In this document: positions 1 through 11,639 of the stretch, piece after piece
Numbering within the stretch: position 1 is the first letter of the stretch
Layout of the letters: each line of letters begins with the position of its first letter
Assembly: GCA_946902985.2 (NCBI GenBank)
Contig: OX336388.2
Location: 1,503,770,545 to 1,503,834,544, forward strand
DNA from: Meconema thalassinum
Taxonomy: Eukaryota > Arthropoda > Insecta > Orthoptera > Tettigoniidae
DNA: 64,000 bases
Direction of reading: 5' to 3'
Made by a program: the position numbers and the translations under genes
Notes under the pieces: model-generated
Seen by the model: the letters and a program-made list of their open reading frames with translations, nothing else
Told to the model about the DNA's origin: nothing
Database searches by the model: none

Positions 1-2
1 CC

Positions 3-2435
3 CCTTTCTTGAATCCCATAATACCTGTGGTTAAGGTAGATGGAAGCTTGAGACTTTGTCTTGATGCCAGAGCCTTGAATGAACGCCTAGCTCCTGAGCA
101 CGACAGACCGCCCAAGATTAGGGACATTCTCAGGAAGTTCAAAGGAAAAAGGATATTTTCATCATTAGACTTGGTTCAGTCTTATTACCATATCAGATTA
201 TCTGAGCATACTCAGAAATATACTGGATTCTTGTTTGATCAGACTACTTATGTATTCCAAAAACTACCATTTGGATTGAAAAATGCCGGAGCCGCATTAA
301 TCAGAGCACTTGATGCCAAGCTGACTCATGAAGTGAAGCAGAAAGTAATATGTTATGTGGATGACATAATCATAGCTTCGGGAACAGAAGAAGAGCATTT
401 AAAGACATTGTGCCTTGTTTTTGAGAATCTCCGACAGGCAAATTTTAAGGTCAAGTTTGACAAGTGTCGATTTTTTCAGGAAGAAGTGAAATTCGTAGGA
501 CACATAATCAATGGAGAAGGATATAGACCGAATCCGGCAAAGATTAGAACTGTTGCTGCATTTCCAACACCAACCCGTGTGAAACACGCGAGACAATTCT
601 TAGGAATTCTCCAATTCTTTGCTGCTCATTGTGAGAAGTATTCCGAAACTGTTGCACCACTGCAAGGATTATTGAAAAAGAACTGCAGGTGGAACTGGAA
701 TGATGAATGCGAGATAGCTTTCAGGAGAGCTAAACAGATGCTTGTGGACTCAATTCAGTTAGAATATCCAGATTACTCTCGGAACTTTATTCTAGAAACT
801 GATGCATCTGCCATTGGTATAGGAGCCATTTTACTGCAGGAAGATGATGAGAAGAAACGTCATTACATCGCTTTCTTAAGCCGACGTTTAAGACCACATG
901 AATCTCACTACTTCACGACCGAGATAGAAGCACTTGCAATTGTTTACGCACTTGAATACTGGCAGAAACTTCTGTTAGGTCATAGGATTATTGTGAGAAC
1001 CGATCATCATGCGTTGACCTTCATCTTGAGAACAAGACTGGCAAGCGACAGGATCACACGTTGGACGCTGTTTCTCCAACAGTTCGATTTGGAAATAGTT
1101 TATCGACCAGGCAGAGAGAATGTGTTGGCCGACATCCTCAGCCGGAATCCTGAAGCTACTGTTAATGCCATAGACATCGAGGGAGAATGCGAGGAACACC
1201 TTCGCCGATTTCGTCATTTACCTGAAGGACAGCGACGTGAGGAGGAACTCAGACATATTATCCGTTTCCTAGAACGAAGAATGGATCCACAGGATGATCA
1301 TTATGCAAGGATTGCTGCTGTTGCAGATGATTATTTGATTTATCATCGTGTCTTATACACGTTTGTAGACGAGGACCACACTCAACTGCGTGCAGTTATT
1401 CCTAGGAGATACCAAGAATCTGTTATTCTTATGGTACATTTATCCATTGGACATGGTGGAACAGACAAAACCATTGCAACTATCAAGGAGTCTTTCACAT
1501 GGAAAGGGTTAGGAGCCACCGTTAGACAGTGTTTACGTGCTTGCGACGCATGCCAGCGGAACAAGTACACGTCACACTTGCTGAAGGAACAACCTAGACC
1601 AATACTACCAACTCAACCTAGAGAGTTGTATGCACAGGACCTGTATGGCCCAATACCTAAGGCTCGTCGTGGGAATCGATACATCGTTGTAACGGTGGAT
1701 GTGTTCACGAAATATACGATGCTTCATCCAATTCAAAAAGCTACTGCACATCAGATTATTCAGAGGATTAGACGTCAAGTGATACCGGAGGCAGGAAAGC
1801 CACAATTCTTGTTGACTGATCACGGATCACAGTACACCTCAGCAGAATTTGCCAATGCCATGAATGAGCTTGAAATAGGTCATGTTTTATCATCTATTCG
1901 ACATCCAGAGAGCAACCCAGCAGAATGCGTGATGTCTATTATCGCAAAATTCTGTCGATTATATTGTCAAGAAGAACACTGGCGATGGACTGAAGTCCTT
2001 GTTATTATGGCAAAATGTATTAATTCAACAGTACATGAAAGCACTGGTCAAATACCTATGGTCTTGCATTTGAACCAGATGCCGCTGAGAATATGGGATC
2101 GTGTGATTGTAAATCCACCTTGTTTACAACCATCACATGCCAGCAGACTTTTAGCTGCGAGAGAGACTATGGACAGACAAGCTGCCAAGCGCTTGAGAAG
2201 AACTAGACGCCAGAGGTTTAGAGAACCACTAGTAGAAGGAGACCTTATCCTTATAAGGAGACCCGGAATTTCTAGTCCTATAGACCGCATATATGGGAAA
2301 TTTCTATCCTTGTATTATGGCCCTAGTCGTATCCGACAGCCTTTAAACAATGGAAGTTATGTGATAGAAGACATTAGGACAGGAGAGCGCATTGGAACCT
2401 TTAATGCAGCCAATCTAAAAAAATATCACTCTTGA
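3..2435 (+). CDS. Ty3/Gypsy retrotransposon pol, 3' portion (RT-RNase H-integrase), cut by window edge
   Basis: The frame is open to the left edge, so the protein (at least 808 residues) lacks its protease and the start of RT. RT shows LCLDAR near residue 16 and the catalytic YVDD near residue 116. RNase H begins around residue 255 (TDAS near 264, then a glutamate in TTEIEAL and RTDHHAL). Integrase has an HHCC zinc finger (about 478-520, ending CDAC) and a DDE triad at about D544, D604 and E639 (in AQDLYG, LTDHGSQ and NPAEC). The order RT-RH-IN is that of Ty3/Gypsy, not Copia. There is no internal stop, so this copy may be young. No env-like ORF follows. It is related to, but not the same family as, the broken Gypsy at 48.6-57.6 kb. 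The stop is TGA at 2433-2435. Confidence 0.95.
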   Translation, partial: PFLNPIIPVVKVDGSLRLCLDARALNERLAPEHDRPPKIRDILRKFKGKRIFSSLDLVQSYYHIRLSEHTQKYTGFLFDQTTYVFQKLPFGLKNAGAALIRALDAKLTHEVKQKVICYVDDIIIASGTEEEHLKTLCLVFENLRQANFKVKFDKCRFFQEEVKFVGHIINGEGYRPNPAKIRTVAAFPTPTRVKHARQFLGILQFFAAHCEKYSETVAPLQGLLKKNCRWNWNDECEIAFRRAKQMLVDSIQLEYPDYSRNFILETDASAIGIGAILLQEDDEKKRHYIAFLSRRLRPHESHYFTTEIEALAIVYALEYWQKLLLGHRIIVRTDHHALTFILRTRLASDRITRWTLFLQQFDLEIVYRPGRENVLADILSRNPEATVNAIDIEGECEEHLRRFRHLPEGQRREEELRHIIRFLERRMDPQDDHYARIAAVADDYLIYHRVLYTFVDEDHTQLRAVIPRRYQESVILMVHLSIGHGGTDKTIATIKESFTWKGLGATVRQCLRACDACQRNKYTSHLLKEQPRPILPTQPRELYAQDLYGPIPKARRGNRYIVVTVDVFTKYTMLHPIQKATAHQIIQRIRRQVIPEAGKPQFLLTDHGSQYTSAEFANAMNELEIGHVLSSIRHPESNPAECVMSIIAKFCRLYCQEEHWRWTEVLVIMAKCINSTVHESTGQIPMVLHLNQMPLRIWDRVIVNPPCLQPSHASRLLAARETMDRQAAKRLRRTRRQRFREPLVEGDLILIRRPGISSPIDRIYGKFLSLYYGPSRIRQPLNNGSYVIEDIRTGERIGTFNAANLKKYHS

Positions 2436-5400
2436 ATGAATTTCAAAGCAAATAAAAATGTTATCCCAACATTTTATTTGAAACGACAGAGAGGCAGATG
2501 AACCCGCTGAGCTATGGTTCATGTGATATTTTTTTTTTTATGACAGAGCATTATGATGGGATGTTGTACTTTTGAACACACCCAGGAAGCCACGTGAAGC
2601 TGAGAGATCACGCGATACTTTGAAGTAGCGGTGAATCGCACTTTTGACTTTGGTGTAAAGTGCTAATTATTATCTGAGGTCTTATTAATTATTTTTATCT
2701 TTCCTACGAGACTCAGAATATTCCATTGCGTCATGCTGCATTATTAAAACATTTTGGAGAATGTTTATTTTACTTTAGGTAAGGTAATACCCTTGCAGAT
2801 ACGCAAAAAGGAACGTAAGTAGTCGCTCAACGTTTTCGTTTTGACGACCTACTTTCTAGAGACACCCAGTACCGGAGCACTGCGTCTTGAGAATCCGCCT
2901 TGTGTAGGCGTGGAATTACATTTGTCCTACGAGACGTAGAAGAATATCCGCTGTTTAGCGTTAAAAGTGATTATAAGGTGCCATCGAGCAAGCAAATACT
3001 AATATCCACTGTCGATGAAGTCCAGTGAATTAAATAAGAAGCTTGGAAAATAATTATTGGCAAGTATAGTGTATTGCACAACATTGCTGTGACATCACAT
3101 ATTACCCACGCGTATGTGGAGGGCAGATGCCTAGTGGAAATATACAGGTAATAGTGTTACAATTATCCTGAATAAGTGTGATTATAATTGTATGAGATAT
3201 TTAAATTGCCAAAGTGGAAATTTCATCTTTGAAACGTCGTATAATTCACGGATGCTGCGTGATACAAAAGTAGCGTCACTAGCACGTGTAGCATTATAAG
3301 ATAGTGTTAGCTCACATGCTAATCCACATCTGCAAGATTAAGGCTGTGTCGTATTTTATAATTGAAGCCTAGAATAGTCACGACGGACATTATAATTTTG
3401 GAAGTGAGAGGATGAATAATCACGCAACTTATTTCGCTACCCACGTGATTGGACTTTTATTCACCATGGTTGAAGCAGTCACCATGGGTTAATACCATCC
3501 CAGTATGGGGGGGTGACGTTTCTACAGGAACCCGCATGATGGTGGAACTTCCAGAACGATGAACGAGAGGGAAGGAGCCAAAATGCCATTTCCAGGCATA
3601 TCCACGAAGATGTCGACAGGGACAAATCGAACCCTGGTCTTTGGGGGAGTCCAGATGGGAATCCTGATGAGGAGGATACCGATCCAGAGAGCCAGAGAGG
3701 TTTATGTACAACCCTTGTTGTGGATTAGAGAGCTGAGTGAGAGCTCCTCCATTTCGTGAGTTTTTGTCACACCCCTTCTTTGTTCTAGTTTCTGGTGGTA
3801 TAGTAGTTTTAATGTAGTTTGTGAATCAACCACACTCAGTGTCAGCCATTTTTCTAGGTAGGGATGTAACTAGATTAGTTAGATGTCATTTATTTCAGTT
3901 TAGAGTGAGACACCCTTGGGGTCAGACATTTTGGTCAGCCCTGGTGCAGCTTGGTGAACGTCGTGGAACGTCAATGCCTACCTTTTTGCTGAACCTGATC
4001 GTAGTCATTTTGAGGCTATTTTGTTCAACCCTACTTGGGGTAATTTTCAAGTCTTTGCTTACTGTAGTTATGGCAATCAGATGCCTTGGTTATTAATTGA
4101 CTGCATTCTTCGCAGCCATCCTTTGTTACACCCCTGACTGTCGTTAGAACGGTCGTATCATTTAGGTAGTCGACAGTAACTACCAGTTTGTAAATGCATT
4201 ATATTTCATTTTGAATAAGCTCAGAAGCTATTCTTGGTCATGTTTGAACCTAACAACTAGAAGGAATGTTTCGTTGCCTAGCATCGAACGCGGTTCCCAA
4301 CGTATCATTAAGCAGATCTAGTGTGTGAATCTGTGCCACATTTATCATATTTTTTCTTGTGTCGTGTGAGACACGTTTTTATTTGATGTTCTAGCAACTA
4401 CTGAGTTGTATTTTTAAAGCAAAGAGCTTCAGTTATTGTAAGTTTACTTTCATTTAGACGTCTTTGGTAGAAAGACGGAAGTGTATTACTATACTCAGAT
4501 TTATAGCGTGCGTTTGATACACGGACTCTGTAGAGATCCGTAACCTATGGTAAAGTATTTTATGAACCGGCCAAGTGCAGGTTTTGTATTGATTAAATCG
4601 CCGGCCTTGAATAAACTGGTTATGTAACCCAGTGACCTAGAGCACGCCTGCTTCATTGTGAGACAAAACTACTATAGACGAGGACAGAGTACAATTTGTA
4701 TTCGCTTTTCCTTTCATTGCTATTTTGCTTATGGAAATCAGTTTCCACTCTTGTATTTGATCACTTGTTTTATGGATCGGTTTTTGTTAGTTTAACGCTC
4801 TGTTGCGTGTATTGTCGTATGACAGGTACAGTTATGTAAGGTTTTCTATAGGATGGTGAAGTCTACCCTGTTATAGCAGGATGTTATTGTATGCTTTGTC
4901 CGGGGATGATCCCGTTGACCAGACGTTATTGGAAGGTAACTGTTGTACAGGCCTATCCCAGAGTTATTGAACGCGAGCTTAGCGCCGCTGGTAACCCGTG
5001 TTATTGTGTGTCCGAGTTGTTATACTCGTTGATTATATTCCGACTGTTGAGTCGAGGCTTTTTGGTGGAGAATGATCTCAGTTGGAGACACTCCGTGCCC
5101 AGGCTATTGTCAATGTTATTCGCCATAAACCTACGATAAACCTATAAACCGACATTCTAATAATAAAATGCATAATTGTTGTAAAACAAGCCTAACTAAC
5201 GATTCTTTCTATCTAACTTTGTTCTTTGCATTCTGGAACTGTTGACATAGCCGTGCAGTTGAAGATAATTTCCTTGTGAGGAAATGACTAGGACAGTTGA
5301 CATTTTTGTAGCGACCTGAAGCATGTGCGAACCTAGAGTTCGTAGCTTGTGGAGCTCAGGCCATGCGATGTCAGACGTGGTCTCAACTGCGCATTCGTCA

Positions 5401-7000
5401 CCGTAACCATACACATTAGATGACTATGGTTTACAAAGAGTAAACCAAGGTGTAGGCAGGAATTTTTAATAAAACTACTGTGTCTATTTCGTTATTAATT
5501 TATGATGTCAAGTGTATTAAACCCTACATGTTACTTTATTGTGTGCTGTTAGCACATAGTTATTAAGCATAATTAAATTGTTTGTTTTTCATGGCTGTAC
5601 ACTTAGCTTTTGGATGTAGTTGTTTTCTTTTACGGACGTCATCGCCGTAAATTTTGTTAATTGATAGGACTTAGCTAGTTGAATTAATGTTAAATTTAAA
5701 TGTCGAAATGGTACCATTCTAACCTAGATTTGTTTTGCTACCCTGTTAAATGTAAATTCAGATATTAGCTTGATCTTGTAACTTGAACTAGGGACTTGCG
5801 TCGTACCATATTCCTAGCGTTGCTGTTGTTGCTTTATCATTGTGAGTTAGATCTTTCGCGAGGGTTTTCAGTAACTTCTCAGGTAGGGGGACCTGTTCTT
5901 TATCTTTGTTTATTTATTAATTTGCGGACTAGCCTATTATAACCCTCCGAACTAGGCTAGGGGCTTGTGAATTTTAATAAATTTTCACGGTGTTTTACAT
6001 GAGTCTGGATGTTTATTTTCTCAGTCTAGTTTTAAGGTGAACCTTTCCTTAGGCGTTCTATGACCATCGTCACCATGTACCACGATCCCTGTGGACTACG
6101 GACTCTCGTGCCGCTTTAGCCTTTATGGAAGGTCACCTGATCCTCACGGTACTTTTTATTTGATTTATGTGTCGTTAGTTGAGTCATCGTGGTTGTTGAC
6201 ATCAACTAAACGGTCTCAATAAGGAACCTAAAATGAATGACACTTCCAATAATTAAAGAGGAGGAAGAAGAAGAATGAAGCAAAGGTCAAACGTCGCCTG
6301 GAATTTCAAGACTCACCTCAGAAGAAGAACTTTTGAAGTAAGCTTACATGATTCAAGTGATGATCTGTGAACATTGAGAGAAAGGTGCCACGAAGAAGTA
6401 AAGGACGATGACAATAGGGATGTAGCCGGAGAAAGTTCGCGCAAGATAGCGCTCGTGTGGTAGCGGGTAAGCGCAAAGCGATCATCTTATGTTTCTCCTA
6501 CTCAACTGCGAGGAATGTATAGATTGTGACCGAGTTTTCTAAGCTAAATTAAATTATTATCTTCTGTAATTTTACTCCAAGACTATATTAATTAATTCTA
6601 TAGGTATATCCCCTAGTATATTATGGACGATTTTCAGCCATTAAGCGTTAAACATCTGAAAAATGAGCTACGGACCAGAGGCGCTATAAAACTAGCGGGA
6701 GGAAGCAAGAATTAATACAGCGGTAATTACATAATTCTGAATTTCGAACACTCTTCTCTTTATTATCCAAATAATGAATAGGCGTCAGCATGATTTCTCC
6801 TAAAGATTACAATTGCTTGAGTATTGTACATTGACAAATATATCATAAATGTAGGCTATTGTATACATGTAATTGATCAAATGGATAAATACAAAATTTA
6901 ATCTAATATGTAAATCTATCTCCATAAGACTTAAATCATGAATCGAGATTTAAGTATTCACTTGCTCCCCTTGCTTATAGATTTCGATTCATGTCATTTT
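2436..7000. other. Non-coding tract downstream of Gypsy pol, unassigned
   Basis: About 4.5 kb with only short random ORFs. The first part must be the 3' non-coding region and probably the 3' LTR of the upstream Gypsy, but the 5' LTR is outside the window, so I cannot place LTR borders. The section 3770-6230 is unusually T/G rich on the plus strand. I see no gene, tRNA or clear repeat unit here. Confidence 0.5.
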
Positions 7001-7004
7001 TCAG

Positions 7005-7240
7005 GTTGATGGCTTACATGAAACTTGTCTACCACCAAATGCATTTGAGTTTCTTGTGCTTCCCTGCGCCGATTCCTTCGAAGATAAGACCATCAGGCAT
7101 AAGGCGAAGATCAGTATCACAAATGAGCATTTGATGGATTATTTCGTATTTAGAAAATCGGAAATAGATGGAGCACCTGTTTCCAACTACAAATCGTTGT
7201 GTGACAGACGATTCACTGAAAAATTTGTTTTATTTATAAA
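7005..7240 (+). other. Possible host coding exon or exon-like fragment of unknown function
   Basis: A pyrimidine stretch ending in CAG (to about 7004) is followed by an open frame reading VDGLHETC... and continuing through FEFLVLPCADSFEDK, KAKISITNEHLMDYF and YKSLCDRRF. Composition looks protein-like rather than random and does not match any transposon family I know. There is no ATG at the head, as expected for an internal exon. The frame then runs by chance into the neighbouring Tc1 remnant (to 7361), so the true end is probably near 7230. I see no convincing splice donor. It could also be a fragment of an unrecognised element. I do not assign a function. Confidence 0.3.
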
Positions 7241-7249
7241 ATGTTTATT

Positions 7250-8143
7250 TCAGTCGGGTGAAATTCTAATATGCAGTGCTGTGAAATCCGAGTACACAAC
7301 ACAATACCTTTCGGCGACAAGTCCGGTGATCGTGCTAGCCAGGGAAGTTGTTGCACGTTGAGTTGCACGGGCAGTGTGTGGGCGAGCATTATCCTGTTGG
7401 AACAACACATCCCCTTCCTGTTGCAAGAACGGCAAAAGAACAGTTCTAACAACATCCTGCACGTACCGAGCGCTGGTTAGCGTTCCCTCCACAAACACCA
7501 AAGGTGAACGAGAGTTGTAGCTTATCGCACCCCAGACCATAAAGCCTGGGGTGGGGCCAGTGTGTCTTGGACGAATAAAACGCTCACCAGGTCTACGTCG
7601 AACGCGCCAACGACCATCACTTGCGTGCAGGCAGAATCTGCTTTCATCGCTGAAGACCACGGCACGCCATTCCAACATCCAAGTGATCCTCTGACGGCAC
7701 CAGTCGAGCCGTGCACGTCGATGCTGTGGCGCGAGTGGCAGACGGCCTAGAGGTGTGCGAGCCTGTAGTCCCACTTCTAGTAACCGGTTCGCAGCAGTTC
7801 GTGTTGACACTCCTGAGCTCACAAACCCTCGTAACTGTGCTGTGGTAGCTGTACGATCTGCCACTGCTGCCTTTACAATACGACGATCCTAGCGGACGTC
7901 TGTGCTGCGTGGACGTCCAGAACCTAGTCTACGGGTGTGAGAATGTTCACGTGACCACCGATACCAGCATCGTTGAACAACGGACACAGCACGTCCAACT
8001 TGTGTGGCAATTCTCCGAAAGGACCATCCCGCCACTCGGAAGGCCAAAATTTGACCCCTTTCAAACTCCCTCAGTTGGCTGTAGGAAGCACGAGTGCATC
8101 TCCATGGCATTGTAACAGCTTGCTTCACACGTTTGCACCACAA
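7250..8143 (-). pseudogene. Tc1-like transposase pseudogene
   Basis: On the minus strand, an N-terminal helix-turn-helix segment (8143-7889; FERGQILAFRVAGWSFRRIA and a GSGRPRSTD linker) is followed, in another frame, by the catalytic core (7864-7250). The core shows the Tc1 signatures VFSDESRF (first Asp), VWGAIS and FQQDNARPHTA (second Asp). A third frame (7455-7234) holds WLARSPDLSP, the lead-in to the third acidic residue, but it runs out before a proper E/D motif. At least two frameshifts and a lost C-terminus make it inactive. I could not identify terminal inverted repeats. Confidence 0.88.
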
Positions 8144-8466
8144 TGAGCCGTATGGCTGTGTGCTTTCCCTATCAAATGGTAGATAAAGATAGCGCTCTAG
8201 TAGCTATGCCACTACGCTGTTTACCTATTCATTAGGTAAAATTTTAATTTAAACTCAATTTGAAAATTTCTTTGATGCGTAGTCTGAGTAGTGTGCAAGA
8301 TTCTCGCCGAGCTAGGACACAGTATCAAACTGCCGTGTCCGGTATCGCACCTGTTATTCTTCACATTATCTCGTCGTTACATGGTGGCTGATTGTGGAAA
8401 CATTCCTGGGGTTAGCCTGAAATTAAGAAAATTATACCGGGTGAATCAACATCGCAACAAGCGTTC

Positions 8467-8497
8467 ATCGCTGAAGACCACGGCACGCCATTCCAAC
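8467..8497. repeat. 31-bp duplicate of a piece of the Tc1-like transposase
   Basis: The sequence starting catcgctgaagaccacggca is the same as at about 7648-7678 inside the transposase pseudogene, about 800 bp away in the same orientation. The flanks differ, so this is either a second degraded Tc1 copy or a short templated duplication. Confidence 0.7.
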
Positions 8498-8530
8498 TTG
8501 TTACTCCGCCTGCATCCCGTATGGTACTAA

Positions 8531-10018
8531 TACACAACAACACGCATATCCCGCAAACGATACTGATCACTATTATTCTTCCCTCGTATTAGTCTGTAGT
8601 TACATAGTATTTGATTGTAAATATGTTTAATATGGATAAATACGGAGTAAGATTTGGTGATTTTCTAAATACGATATTGGCCTTGTTTATTCATTAGTTA
8701 GAGTAAATTTATACTATGAAATATCAATATGAGGAAATCCACATACATATAATCCCGTTAACGCCCTGAGATTGTTTGTTTCTCACTCTACCTTATTGGA
8801 GATTATTCCCTTGTTGTTATGCATATAATCAATATTGTGTGGATATGTATTTGAGTTGACAGCGGTATGCGATGACCTTTAGCCGGATTCATTCCTACGT
8901 GCGATCCATTCCATCTAGGATATGACGGTAAAGAATACGAGTACAGTACTCAATGCACACAACGAGATCTAAAGCTGAAAGTTTCATTGGCAATCATTAC
9001 AGGTGTGGAAAGACAAATTCTTGGACTCAATCTTAATCTCTGCCCAACTACATTCAGCTTTCATTGATTGTCGTGTCATATTTGGACCTATTTTTGTATG
9101 ATCTTAGTATGCACCCTTCATACTCAATTTGTGAATGTTTACCAGTTCCAGTGATACCAACATGTGGTACCTGATGTCCAAACTTAATAATAGTATGAAA
9201 TTCCTTCCAGGTAGGCCAAAATAGATTATTTTTGATTGTTAACTCAGAGTTCTGTGTGAGAGGAGAGGAAGCACATTATTATTATATCCTGCCGCAGTGT
9301 TTGTATTATGGTGCACAGTATGGATACGTAAACAATGCTGTCGACAGGGTATCGAACACAAAAGCTCCCTGAATGGGATATGCGCGGTGACCCTACTGCC
9401 TGAATTTTACGAGCAGAGCAATATAGGATTTACTGCAGTGAGATTTATGGATGCATGTAGGCCTGGATTCCAGTAGAGCGTTAGGTAACGCCTCGGTAAG
9501 ACAAGAACTTACCGTTCAGCATTGTCTCACTGGAGCAATGTAAATCGCTCTAAAAAGTTAGCACACTGGTAATTCCACCGAGGATATTACACAGTGAGTA
9601 CTGGTATTGCCACATGAATATCTCGTTGATGATCAGTGGATCAATCAGCCATATCCTCTTTAACTTAAGCCATGGAAATGAGCTGTCCTTAAGCGTAGAG
9701 CATTGTGGTGGAAACAGAAAGTGCACATAAGCCCGATTCCCGTAGATCCAGGTTCGAAGCGTTTTTCGGTAACATATGATGAGTGTTATTTTGTTAAAAC
9801 TTTCTTTGTTAGCAGAAATCGTACTTTAGTTCATACGTATCAGTAAGAATAAAAGTAAACTCTAAGTTATTATACAGCAAGAAAGTACTTGCTGTGGCTT
9901 GTTCGTGGAGAAAAGGATATATAATCGGGATTCCCCTGTAATTTTTAATTATTGCGGCCAAATCGTTGCAAAAATCTTCCGGGGCATTCTTGAGGCCTGC
10001 TAGTGCCAATCCAACCAA
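8531..10018. other. Non-coding, nothing recognised
   Basis: AT-rich sequence with stop-dense frames. A 69-codon minus-strand ORF (10018-9809) has no family resemblance I can name. No SINE head or inverted repeat was seen. Confidence 0.5.
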
Positions 10019-10133
10019 ATTATAAGGTTAGTTATCGTGTTGAAAGCCATTTTTAAGTTTTGCCTTAGTAATCGAAATTTAATGTTTTTCAAAATTAGTT
10101 TAATGAATTTAATTTCGTCGGTGTGAAGATAAA

Positions 10134-11416
10134 ATTATTGTTGTGAATCTAATTTCGCCAAATAACCGACAAACAACATTCACTCACATACTAGAATTGA
10201 ACAACAGAATTGCGTTTCTTGATGTAGAAGTGATCAAAGATGGTAACAGATTGAAAACAAACTGGTACCAAAAAGCTACTTTTTCTGGTAGAATTCTACA
10301 CTTCAATTCATTCCACCCTGTCCATCAGAAAATAGCAATGGTTTATAACTTAGTAGGTAAGGCCATGATGCTCTCAGATGAACAGTTCCATGATGAGAAT
10401 TTGAAAAAAGTTAGAGATATCTGTGATCAGAATTTTTATCCGGGGAAGTTTGTTTGCAAATACATGAAAAAAAAATCGCATTGATTTGATAAAAAGTAAC
10501 AAATGAGAATAACGCCGTCTCAGAGAATGATCAAACAAGAGAGAGGAGAGCTTGGATTGTCGTCCCTCATATCAATAACACCACTGATATTATTTGCAAT
10601 AAATTTTAAAAAAATGAAGCTCAACGTCATCAACTCCGTTGATAATACCTAGGTAAATTAGAAGGTGTTATTGTTAAGGGAAAAGACAAAACAAAGAGAG
10701 AAGATCAGACTAATGTCATTTATCAAATTGAATGCAAAAATGATAACTGTAACAGCATTTATATAGGTCAAACAAAAAAGAAATTGTCTACGAGAATAAA
10801 AGAGCATAAAAAGAAAAGCGAAAGGACACGGAAGAAAACAATGTGTTGAGACAGCATAAAACTGCAAACAAACACGACTTTAATTGGGAAGGTGTGAAAA
10901 TTATAGATAAGGAGATGGGTTTGAATAAACGATTGATTGCTGAAATGTCGTACGTAAAGATCAATTCAAATTGCGTTAACGCGCAGACAGACACCGAAAG
11001 GTTGCACGGAACTTACAATCCAGTACTTGTGTGTTAGGCTGCAGATTGACTAACGTGCCAAAGAGACTTTATATGTTTTAGGTTATGTTACAGTAGATAC
11101 AAGTGCAATTGACAGTTGTAAGCAACATCGCTGTGATATATTTTTATCAATAGCTTGCCACAGCGACGATGTTTGAGGCATTGGAAATATTTATGCTTTT
11201 GTTTATAAAAACCACAGGTATATATACGAATTATAACATAGAATATTTATTAATTTGAAAGAAAAAAAAGATGTACAAGTGAGACTGATAATGTGATGTT
11301 TTGTTGTAGCTTGAAAATGATCTGCCGATCGAAACGTCGCTGACAATAAAGTTTTGATAAACAAGGTGAGAACAAGTTTGTCGGTTATTTGGCGAAATTA
11401 TATTCACAACAATAAT
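10134..11416 (+). mobile_element. Second Penelope-like element, truncated, with 41-bp inverted ends
   Basis: The first 41 bp (10134-10174) are the reverse complement of the last 41 bp (11376-11416) with one mismatch. The last 41 bp are the natural 3' tail of the plus-strand element, so the left end is a short minus-oriented tail joined to a 5'-truncated plus copy. This is the same arrangement as the 6.2-kb palindrome, but extremely asymmetric. Near 11319-11338 the tail keeps a GATC/GATC mini-stem followed by GAAACGTC, which looks like a decayed hammerhead core. Confidence 0.7.
10175..11037 (+). pseudogene. PLE reverse transcriptase C-terminus and GIY-YIG endonuclease, broken
   Basis: 10175-10484 encodes the end of a PLE-type RT (TFTHILELNNRIAFLDVEV, NWYQKATFSGRILHFNSFHP). 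The first ten codons of the open frame at 10143 are antisense tail and not part of the protein. After stops, about 10690-10830 encodes a GIY-YIG domain (NVIYQIECKNDNCNSIYIGQ, then TRIKEHKKK), with the C-terminal part in another frame (10843-11037). GIY-YIG endonuclease fused to RT is diagnostic of Penelope-like elements. Several stops and a frameshift make this copy dead. Confidence 0.85.
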
Positions 11417-11418
11417 TA

Positions 11419-11566
11419 ATGCTTTTCAGTCGGTCAACACAATTGTACCCAATTTTATTGGGTGGTTCCCTAATCCTGAAAAAACATTTACATGAGATTA
11501 ATAAATGCACTCGGATGCACTTGTGCACTCATTACAATTGGGTACAACTGTGTTGACCGATTGAAA
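11419..11566. repeat. Miniature PLE tail palindrome (about 148 bp)
   Basis: A minus-oriented PLE tail (11419-11517; ttttcagtcggtcaacac, then ccctaatcctgaaa and catgagattaata) is joined to a shorter plus-oriented tail (about 11528-11566; gggtacaactgtgttgaccg). The minus-oriented arm matches the outer 100 bp of each arm of the large palindrome and stops matching at about 11516. Confidence 0.75.
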
Positions 11567-11639
11567 AACATTAAATTTTGATTATAAGGTTAGCAAAACA
11601 TGCTATATAATTATTCCCTCCCGCCGGGGTCTTGTAACT

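Larger units (their letters stand above)
10032..11580. mobile_element. Inserted unit with inverted PLE tails at both ends, bounded by 13-bp direct repeats
   Basis: attataaggttag occurs at 10019-10031 and again at 11581-11593, as expected for a target-site duplication. Just inside, the left end (10032-10095; ttgaaagccattttt, gccttagtaa, aatttaatgtttttcaa) and the right end (11555-11580) are inverted copies of each other. Both match the tail of the PLE at 32.7 kb. The middle is occupied by a second PLE (10134-11416). Part of the right repeat could be tail sequence rather than target, so the 13-bp length is not certain. Confidence 0.6.

Noticed and set aside
2436..7000. Env-like gene or 3' LTR of the first Gypsy
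   Set aside because: No suitable ORF, and no second LTR in the window to define borders.
9809..10018. 69-codon minus ORF ending at the PLE target site
   Set aside because: Some protein-like character but no splice signals or recognisable motif; too short to support.
11310..11340. Hammerhead ribozyme in the second PLE
   Set aside because: Only a GATC/GATC stem and GAAACGTC remain; the CTGATGA core is not present.
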